Shown: positions 44,695 to 54,484, counted from the stretch's first letter. The stretch: 58,214 nt of DNA from JBBDMU01 sp040878115 (GCA_040878115.1 JBBDMV010000147.1:1-58214), one strand, 5' to 3'. Made by a program: numbers and translations. The notes: generated by a model from the sequence alone, not told the origin.

Positions 44695-45174
44695 CTAGAG
44701 ATAATACCTGAACCCGATGCCCCCCTGGAAAGACACGGATTCTCTATTTGTGATTTGCACGGTTGGGGCCGCTTCTATAAATACACCCAGCTTTTGATCT
44801 TCCATAAGGTATTCAATACCGATAGGAATTCTGAAACCCGCGTCATTATTAAGGTTTTGGTTAATTTCGGCAAAAAAACCAAAACCGTAATATAATGGGA
44901 TCGAGCCTTCTTCTACTTCTAACAGATCAAAGCGATGAACCAATAAATCCCAATGGACATATAACTGAGACTGTCCGTCTCTAAGGGCACCTGTTACCAC
45001 ACCGTTAACGGCATAATCAGAGGCAAACCAATATTTATAACTGAAGCCGGTATAATCACCTATTGCCGCGCCCACACCAAGTTCCCCTTCCTGGGCTTTT
45101 GCCTCCTGGACCCAACTAAGGCAGAATATCAATAATAAGGCACTTATGGTGATCTTCGTAAACATTTTATTCAT
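44695..45174 (-). CDS. Small outer-membrane beta-barrel-like protein
   Basis: A 159-residue protein with a signal peptide (ITISALLLIFCLSWVQEAKAQ). The rest is a series of amphipathic strands, such as YTGFSYKYWFASDYAVNGVV and QLYVHWDLLVHRFDL, ending GGIGFRYYL, where the terminal aromatic residue is the outer-membrane sorting mark. I do not recognise a named family. Its stop abuts the GDPD stop. Confidence 0.72.
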   Translation of the reverse strand: MNKMFTKITISALLLIFCLSWVQEAKAQEGELGVGAAIGDYTGFSYKYWFASDYAVNGVVTGALRDGQSQLYVHWDLLVHRFDLLEVEEGSIPLYYGFGFFAEINQNLNNDAGFRIPIGIEYLMEDQKLGVFIEAAPTVQITNRESVSFQGGIGFRYYL

Positions 45175-45234
45175 GGTAATAGGGTTTTAGCGTTTTGGTT
45201 TAACGTTACTTGTTTGTACATGCCCATTAATCAT

Positions 45235-45594
45235 TTAAACTGCAGCATCACGGGCTTTTCTGGCGTCTATAAAAGACTTCACACATAAGATCAGAAAAAT
45301 GATCGCAGCTACGGCTGTTAAAGAGCGACTTATCACCCCTGCACCAGAATCACCGGCAACCAGATCACCTATGGCCCCAATGGTAGGGATTATTAATATA
45401 ATTGATAATGCGGCGGCGGCATGCATCATGTGTTTTTTTAGGTTTTCTTTCGAGGCCAACCTGCCTAAAATTATATATATCACACCAAAAAAAGCGGGGA
45501 TTAATGCTGTTATACTGACCATTTCACTTATAATATATCCTGCTACACCAATAACGACCAGTAAGGTCCCAAAAATTACGGTTGTTCTATCCAT
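45235..45594 (-). CDS. Small four-helix membrane protein
   Basis: A 119-residue hydrophobic protein with helices near 5-23, 26-46, 58-78 and 88-106, plus a basic tail (ARKARDAAV). The start has an aaaggag Shine-Dalgarno about 5 bp upstream, one of the few strong ones here. I do not recognise it. It is probably an inner-membrane protein of unknown role. Confidence 0.68.
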   Translation of the reverse strand: MDRTTVIFGTLLVVIGVAGYIISEMVSITALIPAFFGVIYIILGRLASKENLKKHMMHAAAALSIILIIPTIGAIGDLVAGDSGAGVISRSLTAVAAIIFLILCVKSFIDARKARDAAV

Positions 45595-45724
45595 GTTACT
45601 CCTTTAATAATAATGAGGTTTATTCCAGGTTAATAATTGCGGCAGAGAAGATGGGATTTGCCTGATGCAATCTATAAAAAAGGCAGCTTAAATAAAACCG
45701 GAAGGTATAGAATACTTTGATCAT

Positions 45725-45964
45725 TTAATCTCTTACAACTTCACCATAGGGAGTTATGCGTTCTCCGGGAACAGGCTCTTGAGTGGGAAATGCATCAAGC
45801 GGCGCATCAGGGTCACGATCGTGAGGTAAATAATGATTGTGGCTTCCATGTGGAAGTACCCGGTAATCTTTCGAACTAAAAACACCGATGGAGTCTGCGA
45901 ATACCAAACCCATAAAGATAACAATGACAGCCAGAAGGGCTATTTTAAACTTTTTTCTTGGCAT
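45725..45964 (-). CDS. Small single-helix envelope protein, hypothetical
   Basis: A 79-residue protein with a basic start (MPRKKFK), one hydrophobic helix (IALLAVIVIFMGLVFA) and a polar tail with HGSHNHYLPHDRDPD, rich in His and Asp. The tail may lie in the periplasm and could bind metal, but no family is recognised. It stands alone between genes on the same strand. Confidence 0.6.
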   Translation of the reverse strand: MPRKKFKIALLAVIVIFMGLVFADSIGVFSSKDYRVLPHGSHNHYLPHDRDPDAPLDAFPTQEPVPGERITPYGEVVRD

Positions 45965-46165
45965 TATAAGTTATTCACTTCGTTAAAGAAACGTTAACGA
46001 TGATAAATACGGAGTATTGAAATTAAGATTGTAGGGAAATATAACAAAATAACGTTAAAGCACGGAATAAAAGGATTACAGCATCTCATATCAAGATTAC
46101 CTAACTCTGAAAGGTGGACTAATGTTACGTCAATAATTTATTAACATTGTCTGATTATCATTTTC

Positions 46166-48697
46166 TTACCTTAAACTATTTAATTCTTCTTTTGTCCATG
46201 GGCTCTCGCGGCCGGTAGTAACTCCTCGAATTTCAAAAACATGTGATGCATCAACAGGGTCTTCTTCGTGTCCCCATTCGCGCCTGATATAAGTAATAAT
46301 CGCTGCAATTTCTTCATCAGACAAATAACCGGCTGATGGCATTAGCATATCTCCATCCATTCCATGAAGCAAGATGCGGGTTAACCGGTCTGTCCTGCCA
46401 AGTACCCATTCCGAATTAACAAGTGGCGCTGCGACCCCCTGCATACCCTGCCCATCATTTTGATGACATGATGCACAGGTGCTTGAATAAAGTTTACTGC
46501 CACGTTCGAAACGTTCTTCTTCTTCAGATGTCAATGGTCTTATTGAGGCCGCTTCCTCTCTCGGCTTGCCGGGCCAGCCTAGTTTATCGGCAACCTTCTC
46601 TGCCTGCTCGTTCACTTCTTCAACCTCTGAATTTAAAGCCGTTAAAAAAACAGTGGGTTTATGATCAAGTTCCAGCAATCTAACATTGGTCGGTGTCGAA
46701 CTCGGGGCTACATCGTCCACACCTGATAAAAGAGACAGACGTTGCCATTCAGGCTTATCTTCATCGCCTATCCATGCAAGAATATCACGGATTCCATCGC
46801 TATTGCCCGCTCTCAATATGGTTATAACCAATGTTTCAATAGCGTCATTGATATCACTCGTACCCGAACTTTCTTCAGAATGTTCTAAATAACGGCTTAA
46901 GAAGGCGAGTTCATGACCAGCCAAAGCATTAACCACCAGGCTTACGACAATCGGATCATCTCCGTGATGCTCAGTTATCGCCAGAAGTGCATCTTCCCGG
47001 TCCTTTAAAGGGAACTCTCCGGCTGACGCCGCCAATTGCCTGCTAACAACAGGATCGCCATCACCGATCAAGCCCATAACGGCTTCACGCAACGGGCTAT
47101 TCGTCGGGGAGAGACCAGGTTCAGCAATACGTATAGCCGCAGCCCGTACGTGAGGCGATTCATCTGATAAAGCATGTTCCAACACTTCCGTGTCTATTTC
47201 ATTGATCCCGTCCAGTGTCCAAAGAGCATGCAGACGGGTATAATCTTTTTCTCCGGCATGTACTAATTGTTGAAGCTCAGGGACTACGGAACTGGCCTGC
47301 CGCTCTACAAGCAGCCGTTGGGCCGTATCACGCCACCAGCCATTTGAATGTTCAAGATAAGGAACAAGTTCTTCTAAGGATTTTGCAGACAGCTGAGGGT
47401 TTTTATCAGGTTCACTCGATTCATGTACAACACGATAAATCCTGCCGGAATTCATGGGGGCTTCCAGATTTCTTTTACTGATCTCGTTTTTTAAATAATC
47501 GGTAAGGTAGAACTTATGCTGAAGTATGCCACGATACATATCGACGATATAAAGTGTTCCGTCTGGTGCTGAATGTATATTAACAGGGCGGAAACGCTCA
47601 TCCGTTGAGGTTAAAAAATCCGCCTTTTGATCTTCATATGGATTACGGCCACTTAAATAACCATCATTATCTTCCGTTATCACATATCGCTGAACAAGAT
47701 TGCCGGATGGCTCTGGTACAAACACATTATTCCAAACCTCTTTGGGATACCTGTCACCGCGGTAGACGGCAAGCCCGCTAGCGGCGGTATATTCTGCAAG
47801 GGTGTTGTCGTCACGCAGTTGGCCCTTGCGATATCCACGATTGACCCCTGTCGTGGGCCGTACAGGCCATACTTTGCTGCTCTCGTTAACGCTCTGGAAA
47901 ATGCCACGCTTACGGTCCAGGTTATCATTGCGTGTATAATAATGAGAAGATATATAATCGATATTTAGCGGCCAGGAGTTACTATTACGGTAAATGCGGC
48001 CATAATTGTCCATGGAGATCCCCCATTGCCCGAGCAATGGCGTCGTTTCTTTTTCCCATTTCCCGTTTTTGTTAGAAAACCGCCCGTCATACTGGGTATT
48101 GTGAATACGATTATCCATGCCCCACATGAGGCCATTCGGGTTGTACTCAGGATTCCGGTCAGGGTCACCAAAATCCTCTGTAACAACTTCTACTACATCT
48201 GCCTGCAAATTACCGGTAGTATCCTGTGTCATCCACAGGTATGGGGGATTGCCTATCAGCACACCCTCATCTAAAACCTTTATAGCCCGTGGAAGTACCA
48301 ATTCATCCATGTACACGGTCCTCTTATCCATGCTCCCATTGCCTGAAGTGTCCTCAAGAACAACTATACGCCCTACAGGTTCCTTTTCTCCTTCAGCGTC
48401 AACATTAGGCATATAGCCGCGCATTTCAACCACCCATATGCGTCCATCAGGATCAAAATCAATAGTGACCGGATCCTCAACCAAAGGCTCACTGGCTACC
48501 AGTTCAATTTCATACCCAGGCGGGAGATAAAAAGTTTCTAAGGCGTCTTCAGGAGTAAGGACCGGGGAATCATCCGGTACGGACTGAACTTTGGGGGGCC
48601 AGTTCTCTTCATTGGTGTTGCATGCTCCTATTAACAACAAAGAGATGATGAGAATGTATGAATTTTTTAAATGTTTAAGACTAAATTGAGTTGACAT
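46166..48697 (-). CDS. Heme-binding lipoprotein with NHL-like/dehydrogenase and cytochrome c domains
   Basis: An 843-residue predicted lipoprotein (LLIGAC lipobox). The first 400 residues follow the membrane-bound dehydrogenase-like propeller found in Planctomycetes-type CxxCH proteins: PPGYEIELVASEPLVEDPV, then DPDGRIWVVEMRGYM and GTLYIVDMYRGILQ. HEAT-like repeats come next (SPHVRAAAIRIAE). Near 740 is the cytochrome c motif CASCHQ, with Met ligands in the LLHGMDGDMLMPSAG region. It probably passes electrons from an unknown sugar- or alcohol-type substrate. Confidence 0.82.
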   Translation of the reverse strand: MSTQFSLKHLKNSYILIISLLLIGACNTNEENWPPKVQSVPDDSPVLTPEDALETFYLPPGYEIELVASEPLVEDPVTIDFDPDGRIWVVEMRGYMPNVDAEGEKEPVGRIVVLEDTSGNGSMDKRTVYMDELVLPRAIKVLDEGVLIGNPPYLWMTQDTTGNLQADVVEVVTEDFGDPDRNPEYNPNGLMWGMDNRIHNTQYDGRFSNKNGKWEKETTPLLGQWGISMDNYGRIYRNSNSWPLNIDYISSHYYTRNDNLDRKRGIFQSVNESSKVWPVRPTTGVNRGYRKGQLRDDNTLAEYTAASGLAVYRGDRYPKEVWNNVFVPEPSGNLVQRYVITEDNDGYLSGRNPYEDQKADFLTSTDERFRPVNIHSAPDGTLYIVDMYRGILQHKFYLTDYLKNEISKRNLEAPMNSGRIYRVVHESSEPDKNPQLSAKSLEELVPYLEHSNGWWRDTAQRLLVERQASSVVPELQQLVHAGEKDYTRLHALWTLDGINEIDTEVLEHALSDESPHVRAAAIRIAEPGLSPTNSPLREAVMGLIGDGDPVVSRQLAASAGEFPLKDREDALLAITEHHGDDPIVVSLVVNALAGHELAFLSRYLEHSEESSGTSDINDAIETLVITILRAGNSDGIRDILAWIGDEDKPEWQRLSLLSGVDDVAPSSTPTNVRLLELDHKPTVFLTALNSEVEEVNEQAEKVADKLGWPGKPREEAASIRPLTSEEEERFERGSKLYSSTCASCHQNDGQGMQGVAAPLVNSEWVLGRTDRLTRILLHGMDGDMLMPSAGYLSDEEIAAIITYIRREWGHEEDPVDASHVFEIRGVTTGRESPWTKEELNSLR

Positions 48698-48987
48698 TAT
48701 TATACCAGCAATAGCTTAATGGGGATTTTTTTCCGCTTAATATTTTAACCTTTTTAAGGTAAGAATATATCATGCCAGCATGAGATATAAAAAAATATTT
48801 TTCGGGGTTCTCTGGAAATTTTAATTTAATCCAGCCCTTGTACTCTGCAAAGTTCCATCTTTCAATATATGAAGGGTGAAAAAGTTTAGCGCAAAAAATA
48901 GATTCAAGCTCATAGGCATACTAAGCTGATTATAAAAGCCTCTTTTATATGTTGCCATAAGGTTAGGTTTGGGTTTAAACAAAAGCG

Positions 48988-49063
48988 TATCAAATCTATA
49001 TCAAAGCCGTAAATATACGGTGTTGATATGGTCTTGATATGGTGTTGATATGGCGTTGATTTG
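48988..49063. repeat. 11-bp-phased TATCAA/TTGATA array around a hairpin
   Basis: TATCAA starts at 48988 and 48999. The hairpin ccgta-aata-tacgg occupies 49007-49020. TTGATA then starts at 49023, 49034 and 49045, and a variant TTGATT at 49056, each 11 bp apart. The left and right halves face each other. The spacing is one helical turn, as in cooperative protein binding sites or iterons. Confidence 0.55.
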
Positions 49064-49160
49064 TATTTGAATAAAGGCTGAACCGGTGAGAATCCTGCTC
49101 TCTTCCTTAAGTTATACAATCAAACCCGGGATGGGGGACAATATATCATCAATAATTTAA

Positions 49161-49183
49161 TACTAAACAGATACTGTTTAGTA
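49161..49183. promoter_or_regulatory. 10-3-10 perfect palindrome, operator-like
   Basis: tactaaacag and ctgtttagta are exact complements around ata. The size and symmetry fit TetR-type operators, but no regulator gene is adjacent. It lies about 465 bp upstream of the cytochrome lipoprotein start. Confidence 0.4.
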
Positions 49184-49230
49184 ATGCGTGATAGGTTTTA
49201 GGGGTGGGGGAAAAAAACGGACAGGCAGGC

Positions 49231-50136
49231 TTAGCGAGTTTTTAGTATGGAACGAAGAGCTTCCTCAAGTCTGGGGTACTCATATTGAAAACCGTGATTT
49301 TGGAGAACTTCGGGTATAAGCCGCAGACTGGCTAGTATTGTCATGCTGCCTTCACCAAAAATGAGTTTCAAAGCAAAGCCGGGTATCCTAAAAAGAACCG
49401 GACGATTCATAACTTTCCCCAGGGTTTTGGTAAACTCATCTATGGTAACAGGATTAGGTGAAGATGCATTATACACGCCTTTTAATTTTTCTTCATAAAG
49501 AGCAAAAATAATTGAGTCCCCCAAATCCCGCATGTGTATCCACGGGAAATATTGCTTCCCGCTTCCTACTGAGGCACCCATAAATAGATTGAAAAAGGGG
49601 AGCATTGTTTTTAGTGCTCCTCCATCACGCTCAAGTATCACACCAAATCTAGGGTTAACAACACGGACTCCATACTTTTCTGCTTTTTGTGATTCTTCTT
49701 CCCAACGCACGCAAATTTCAGCAGCGAAATCATCACCGGGAGGTTCATTTTCATTTAGCATATCGTCACTACGAGAACCATAATAACCTGCGGCTGATGC
49801 TGATATCATTACACTAGGTTTGTTCTTAGCTTTTTCGATTGCCCTTACCAATCGAGCCGTAGTTTCTACACGGCTATCCATTAGTTTTTCCTTCGTCTTT
49901 TTGGTCCATCGACGGAAAATCATATTCTCCCCTGCCAGGTTGATTATGGCATCACTCTCAGCCACAGAGCTCAACATGTCATCCTCAATAGATCGATAAC
50001 TGCGTTTGGGGTTAATTCGGTCTTTATATTTTTGCGGGTTACGGGTAAGAATGATCAGATTATGCCCTCTTTGCTCAAGCATATTGGTAAGATGCGTTCC
50101 TATAAACCCCGTGCCGCCAGTTAAGACAATATTCAT
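49231..50136 (-). CDS. TIGR01777-type NAD-dependent epimerase
   Basis: A 301-residue SDR-type protein from ATG 50136. The N-terminus MNIVLTGGTGFIGTHL carries the Rossmann GxxGxxG loop, then DAIINLAGENM. The ISASAAGYYGSRSD stretch and the C-terminal VLQNHGFQYEYPRLEEAL pattern are typical of the YfcH/SulA-like family. A longer upstream extension (26 residues) looks like non-coding DNA and is not used. The role is probably cell-division-related or sugar epimerisation in relatives, but unproven. Confidence 0.86.
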   Translation of the reverse strand: MNIVLTGGTGFIGTHLTNMLEQRGHNLIILTRNPQKYKDRINPKRSYRSIEDDMLSSVAESDAIINLAGENMIFRRWTKKTKEKLMDSRVETTARLVRAIEKAKNKPSVMISASAAGYYGSRSDDMLNENEPPGDDFAAEICVRWEEESQKAEKYGVRVVNPRFGVILERDGGALKTMLPFFNLFMGASVGSGKQYFPWIHMRDLGDSIIFALYEEKLKGVYNASSPNPVTIDEFTKTLGKVMNRPVLFRIPGFALKLIFGEGSMTILASLRLIPEVLQNHGFQYEYPRLEEALRSILKTR

Positions 50137-50315
50137 ATGAGTTAATATTAATTTTCTGACAATATCGATTTGTATTATACAACTTACTGAATTTGTTGTG
50201 GATATGCCAAGCACATATAATCACAACTAATCAAGAACTTAATAAACGATTGCATTCAAAAACCCGTTGACTGAAAGAGAATTCCTAATGTCTTAAACTC
50301 TCTATTTAGTAGTTG

Positions 50316-52463
50316 ATGCTGAAAATTCGTCCTTTACCGTACCTCATTGCCACCTTGTGCGGATTATTAGCGTTATTTGTACCGTTATTACGGGATCTTC
50401 ATATCGAATCAGCCGTTCCCGCCGCGTTGGTTGGGGCTTTCTTTGGGGGGATTTATGCGGCATGCAATAAAAGAAATACGGATGGGAAGGGTTTAACTTA
50501 TGTGATGTCCGTTATCTATACGGCAGCAATTCCCCTGCTTGTCTCAAACATTAGCACCGGCTGCATCACATTAAGCGGATTGGGATTTTGGTTTTTTTAC
50601 CCGTCTATAAGTGTGTATTTCGGATACGCCATCGGGCGGTATTTTCGGGTCGCAGACTTTAGGCTACCGGTATTTTACAGCATACTGTCTCTGCTGGTTG
50701 TGGCAATCGGCATATGGCTCATTGAACTTTACCTTCTGCCTCAGGTTTATTTCCACAATCATGTATGGGGGGGCTGGCCGGGAACCATTTACGATGTTGA
50801 AGTTGAATTTACAGGTTCTGATTTATTCTTCCGTGTGATTACCTTTTCCTGGGCTAGTTTACTGTGGCTGGCACCTGATTTCCAGGAGAAGAATTTCGCA
50901 AAGTTTGGCGTGGTCATGCTCGCCCTCGGCCTGATGTTTAGCTACAGTCAGCTTTCTCAAGCCGGCATTATTTCCCCCAGGAGTCACCTCCAAAACGAGC
51001 TGGGCGGGCATTTGGAAACGGAGCATTTTGATATTTACTACTCAAAAGACCACTTTTCAGATTATGAGATACAAAGGACCGCAGAATATCATGAATTTCA
51101 TTTAAAAGAAATTAGCATCACACTTGATATAGATTTACCTCCTGACGATCATAAGATCGAAAGTTACCTCTATGGTCACCCCTGGCAGATGAAAGAGCTT
51201 GTAGGGGCCAAGAATGTAAGTTACGTGCCGGTCTGGAGCTCAGTAGACCAGCTTCATATCGGCAAGGACGCCCTAGCCCGGACCCTCCGCCACGAGCTTG
51301 TCCATGTCGCGGCAAAGCAGTTTGGGAACCGGGTCCTTAAAGCCAGCTGGAGTATTGGGCTTCTTGAGGGTATCGCTGTTGCTCTTTCTCCCGCCAGCAG
51401 GGAAATTACGACCATAGACCAAACAGTTGCCGCTAATGAAGGTATTTTATCAAGCAAAGAGATTCGCCGCTTGCTTTCGCCAACCGGGTTCTACAGTGGG
51501 CGCGGGGCTGTAAATTACACCATTGCAGGTTCATTTGTCGGTTATTTGCTCGATGAATACCCTGTAGAGAATTTCAAAGCAGCTTATCGGCATTCAGACC
51601 TTGAGGGAGCTTATCCACTGCCTCTTGATACACTGGTGGCGGGATGGTACAAACAACTTGACGAGGTAGAATTTGATATCACAGAACAAAGGGCCGGGGA
51701 ACGCATATTTGAAACACCATCTATTCTTGAGCAGGATTGTCCTCGGGTGATGAGCGATGAGTATCGCCTTTCTGATCGGTATATGTACTTCATGGCGGAG
51801 GCCGATACAGCTTCCGCCCTCCTGGCACTCGAAGAACTAATGCATCTTGATGCTGAGAACGAAGATGCCTGGCGATACTGGTCAACATTGAACTTCAATG
51901 AAAATGGTGCCCGGGATTTGTGGGATATTGTACCCGACCACAACCCGCATAATCCCTTTTACCTGATCAAGCAAGCCGATCTTGCCATGCTGGATGGCAT
52001 TCAATATAAAGCTGAAGAATACCTTGACCAGTTTGAATCGGCCCTGCCAAGCGCCGGGGGGGCTGAGTTAAAGGCCATGCTGGAAAGGCGCAGTGATAAC
52101 CAAACCTGGAGCCAACTTGTTTCAGGGTTGTACCAAACTTCAAAAATTACAAAAGAAGATTTTGAAGCGATGAATGAAGATATTCGTTTTTATACAATCC
52201 AGGAAATGCTCAAGCAGAATAACAGGAACGATATTTTGGAGTTTCTAAATGTAATGACAGATAATGATTACAATCCGATGTTTTTTGATATCTACCTGAA
52301 AGCCCTGGAATATGCTTCGCTAAACGATGATCACCAAACGGCCCAAAAACTGGCTATTTTTGTAGGCAAACAGGAACTTAGGCCGTTGGAGAGAATACGG
52401 CTAAACGAACTGACACGTTTCAGCAGGTACTTAGAAAGATCTCATAAAGAACTGCTCGACTGA
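50316..52463 (+). CDS. Polytopic membrane metallopeptidase (peptidase MA/gluzincin type)
   Basis: A 715-residue protein from ATG 50316 (a TTG precedes it). The first 220 residues hold about seven membrane helices (LIATLCGLLALFVPL onward). The extracytoplasmic part contains HELVH at 326-330, the gluzincin zinc motif, and Glu351 in GLLEGIAVALSP, 21 residues further, as third ligand. About 300 further residues follow, TPR-like in composition (MHLDAENEDAWRYW). No substrate is known. It is divergent from the epimerase gene. Confidence 0.78.
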   Translation: MLKIRPLPYLIATLCGLLALFVPLLRDLHIESAVPAALVGAFFGGIYAACNKRNTDGKGLTYVMSVIYTAAIPLLVSNISTGCITLSGLGFWFFYPSISVYFGYAIGRYFRVADFRLPVFYSILSLLVVAIGIWLIELYLLPQVYFHNHVWGGWPGTIYDVEVEFTGSDLFFRVITFSWASLLWLAPDFQEKNFAKFGVVMLALGLMFSYSQLSQAGIISPRSHLQNELGGHLETEHFDIYYSKDHFSDYEIQRTAEYHEFHLKEISITLDIDLPPDDHKIESYLYGHPWQMKELVGAKNVSYVPVWSSVDQLHIGKDALARTLRHELVHVAAKQFGNRVLKASWSIGLLEGIAVALSPASREITTIDQTVAANEGILSSKEIRRLLSPTGFYSGRGAVNYTIAGSFVGYLLDEYPVENFKAAYRHSDLEGAYPLPLDTLVAGWYKQLDEVEFDITEQRAGERIFETPSILEQDCPRVMSDEYRLSDRYMYFMAEADTASALLALEELMHLDAENEDAWRYWSTLNFNENGARDLWDIVPDHNPHNPFYLIKQADLAMLDGIQYKAEEYLDQFESALPSAGGAELKAMLERRSDNQTWSQLVSGLYQTSKITKEDFEAMNEDIRFYTIQEMLKQNNRNDILEFLNVMTDNDYNPMFFDIYLKALEYASLNDDHQTAQKLAIFVGKQELRPLERIRLNELTRFSRYLERSHKELLD

Positions 52464-52614
52464 CCGCATTTCGACAAGTTTTGCTGATGGTATTCTTCAG
52501 CACGGTAGAATGCTGAAACCGGCGTTACTTTAAAAGTAGCTTTTTGCATGGTTTTTTATATTTGCTATAAATGAAATATTATTAATCACAAAGAATTACA
52601 AAATTATACTTTAG

Positions 52615-53340
52615 TTATGGTGACTTGTCCTTATAAAATTTTATCAATTCTTTCATATCATCTGGCATCTTTGATCTATAAATTACCTGCTCTCCCTTTG
52701 TTGGATGGATAAAACCCAATTCTGCGGCATGCAATGCCTGACGATCGATCAACGGTTCGTCAGCTTCCTTCCCAACGTAATGCTGGTCGCCAACCATGTG
52801 ATTTCCGATTTCAGCAAATTGCACCCTTATCTGGTTTTTCAGACCGCTATCCAGCCTGATTCTCACCAAGCAAGTATCTGCATATTGTTCTTCTACCTCG
52901 TATTCCAGCCGGGCTGCAGTGCCCTCTTCATCTTTTTTAGAAACAACGATATTTCGAAAGCCCGTATCAATCCTTTTCATCGAATGCTCAAGAACCCCCT
53001 TTACCGGCTGAACTTTACCGCGGACAAGCGCTCTATAGATACGCATCGGGGACCGGGCCTTGAACTGCTTTACCAAATCATAATGTGTAGATTTATTTTT
53101 CGCAAATACCACCAGCCCGGATGTATAGCGGTCAATACGGTGCACGGTCCTGATCTCTATATTACCACCGCCAGAACAATCGCGGTTGAGCATATCCAGA
53201 AGATTGATGCTTTTGATCTTAGGAATGGGTACGGTCAGCAGGCCGGCTGGCTTATCCACTACAATTAAATCTCTGTCCTGATGCACGATTTTGTACCAGA
53301 ACTTTCGGATTGGCCTTCGGTATTGTTTTTTCTTGCTCAT
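52615..53340 (-). CDS. RluA-family pseudouridine synthase
   Basis: A 241-residue enzyme converting uridine to pseudouridine in rRNA or tRNA. The pattern is VVDKPAGLLTVP, then TVHRIDRYTSGLVVFAKN with the catalytic Asp in HRIDR, and RIRLDSGLKNQIRVQFA. There is no S4 domain, so it belongs to the short RluA type; the target site cannot be told. It converges on the metallopeptidase gene across 150 bp. Confidence 0.9.
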   Translation of the reverse strand: MSKKKQYRRPIRKFWYKIVHQDRDLIVVDKPAGLLTVPIPKIKSINLLDMLNRDCSGGGNIEIRTVHRIDRYTSGLVVFAKNKSTHYDLVKQFKARSPMRIYRALVRGKVQPVKGVLEHSMKRIDTGFRNIVVSKKDEEGTAARLEYEVEEQYADTCLVRIRLDSGLKNQIRVQFAEIGNHMVGDQHYVGKEADEPLIDRQALHAAELGFIHPTKGEQVIYRSKMPDDMKELIKFYKDKSP

Positions 53341-53584
53341 AAAACGTATTCATTATGCGTTTTGAAAGTTAAGTTTGAATAAACTCAACTTTAATAGATT
53401 TCTAAAACAGAGGGGATATTTCTTTAAAAGTGTTTAAATAATAAGTTAATAACGGCCGGCTTTGAACGAGATTGAGGGGAATAGCCCATCCATCAATGAT
53501 AGTTTACCCCTGCGGCACAGAACAAATTCCAAATCCCTAACGTTACAAGAAAGCATTTTACCCTAACATATTTCAATAAATATA

Positions 53585-54484
53585 ATGAGAAAAAAGGAAT
53601 TTCTGTTTAAAGACAGAATTATTAAAGGAATAACAACAGACGGCCACTTTAAAATAGCTGTTATTAAAACAACGGATGTAGTAAAATCAGCACAGAAACG
53701 ACATAACTTATCCTTATTAAATACAGTCCTGCTTGGCAGAGCGCTTACGGGTGTAATGCTTTTAGCATCCAACCTTAAGGCTGATGAACGTGTTCAGTTG
53801 CGTATTGAGGGTAGCGGCCCCATCGGTATGTTGATTGCCGAAGCCACATCCCACGGGGAAATACGCGGTTATGTCAGTAACTCCGATGCAGAGCTTGATT
53901 ATTCGAAAGCTGGCGATCTGGGTGAGGGTTTTGGCGCGGGAATTCTAACATTTTCTAAAATCCTGTATAACGAAGCCCAGCCGATCTCCGGAATGGTTGA
54001 GTTAGTTAAAGGCGATATCACCGAAGATCTGGCTTATTATTTATTTCAGTCAGAACAGGTAGCATCTGCCCTTTCACTTGATGTTGGTATTGATGAAAAC
54101 GGAGAAGTTGAAGAAGCCGGCGGAGTGATCATCCAGGCACTTCCGGATGCTCCTGAAAGCATGAAAGATCAACTTCAGCAAAACGTAAAAGGCATGCCTG
54201 TATTACACTCCCAGTTTAAGGAAGATGTTTACATTGATGATTTGCTGCATCAGGTTACGAAGCCTTACGAGGTAAAGGAACTTGAGCGCTTCCCGGTCCA
54301 CTTTTTTTGCCGTTGCAATAAAGAACGTTTTAAAAATGCACTGGCTATGGTTAACCTTGATGAGCTCAAAGATATGGATGATAAAAGCCAGGAGCTGGTA
54401 TGCCATTACTGCAACGAACAGTATGTAGTTACCAAAGAAGAGATACAGGAAATGGTTCAGGATGCTCAGGTCCGGCTAAACTAA
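53585..54484 (+). CDS. hslO: Hsp33 redox-regulated chaperone
   Basis: A 299-residue holdase activated by oxidation. The C-terminal zinc site is present as Cys242 and Cys244 (CRCNKERF) and Cys273 and Cys276 (CHYCNEQ). The N-terminal part has LLGRALTGVMLLASNLK and RIEGSGPIGMLIAEA, as in HslO. Length and order are standard. The stop abuts the convergent dapB stop (54484/54485) with no gap. Confidence 0.94.
   Translation: MRKKEFLFKDRIIKGITTDGHFKIAVIKTTDVVKSAQKRHNLSLLNTVLLGRALTGVMLLASNLKADERVQLRIEGSGPIGMLIAEATSHGEIRGYVSNSDAELDYSKAGDLGEGFGAGILTFSKILYNEAQPISGMVELVKGDITEDLAYYLFQSEQVASALSLDVGIDENGEVEEAGGVIIQALPDAPESMKDQLQQNVKGMPVLHSQFKEDVYIDDLLHQVTKPYEVKELERFPVHFFCRCNKERFKNALAMVNLDELKDMDDKSQELVCHYCNEQYVVTKEEIQEMVQDAQVRLN

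Larger units (their letters stand above)
48698..49230. other. Gene-free gap with phased repeats and a palindrome
   Basis: No convincing gene in about 530 bp. The contents are an AT-rich stretch, a hexamer array phased at 11 bp around a hairpin (48988-49063), and a separate perfect palindrome (49161-49183). The gap lies before the start of the cytochrome lipoprotein gene (minus strand) and after the end of the epimerase gene, so the sites could regulate the lipoprotein gene. Confidence 0.5.

Noticed and set aside
48910..49119. A 69-codon frame over the phased hexamer array.
   Set aside because: The frame merely reads through the repeats and the peptide shows the same repetition; no gene features.
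50137..50214. N-terminal extension of the epimerase gene.
   Set aside because: The 26 extra residues precede the Rossmann start MNIVLTGGTGFIG and resemble non-coding DNA.
52705..53268. A 187-codon frame antisense to the pseudouridine synthase.
   Set aside because: Complementary shadow of conserved motifs in the opposite gene.
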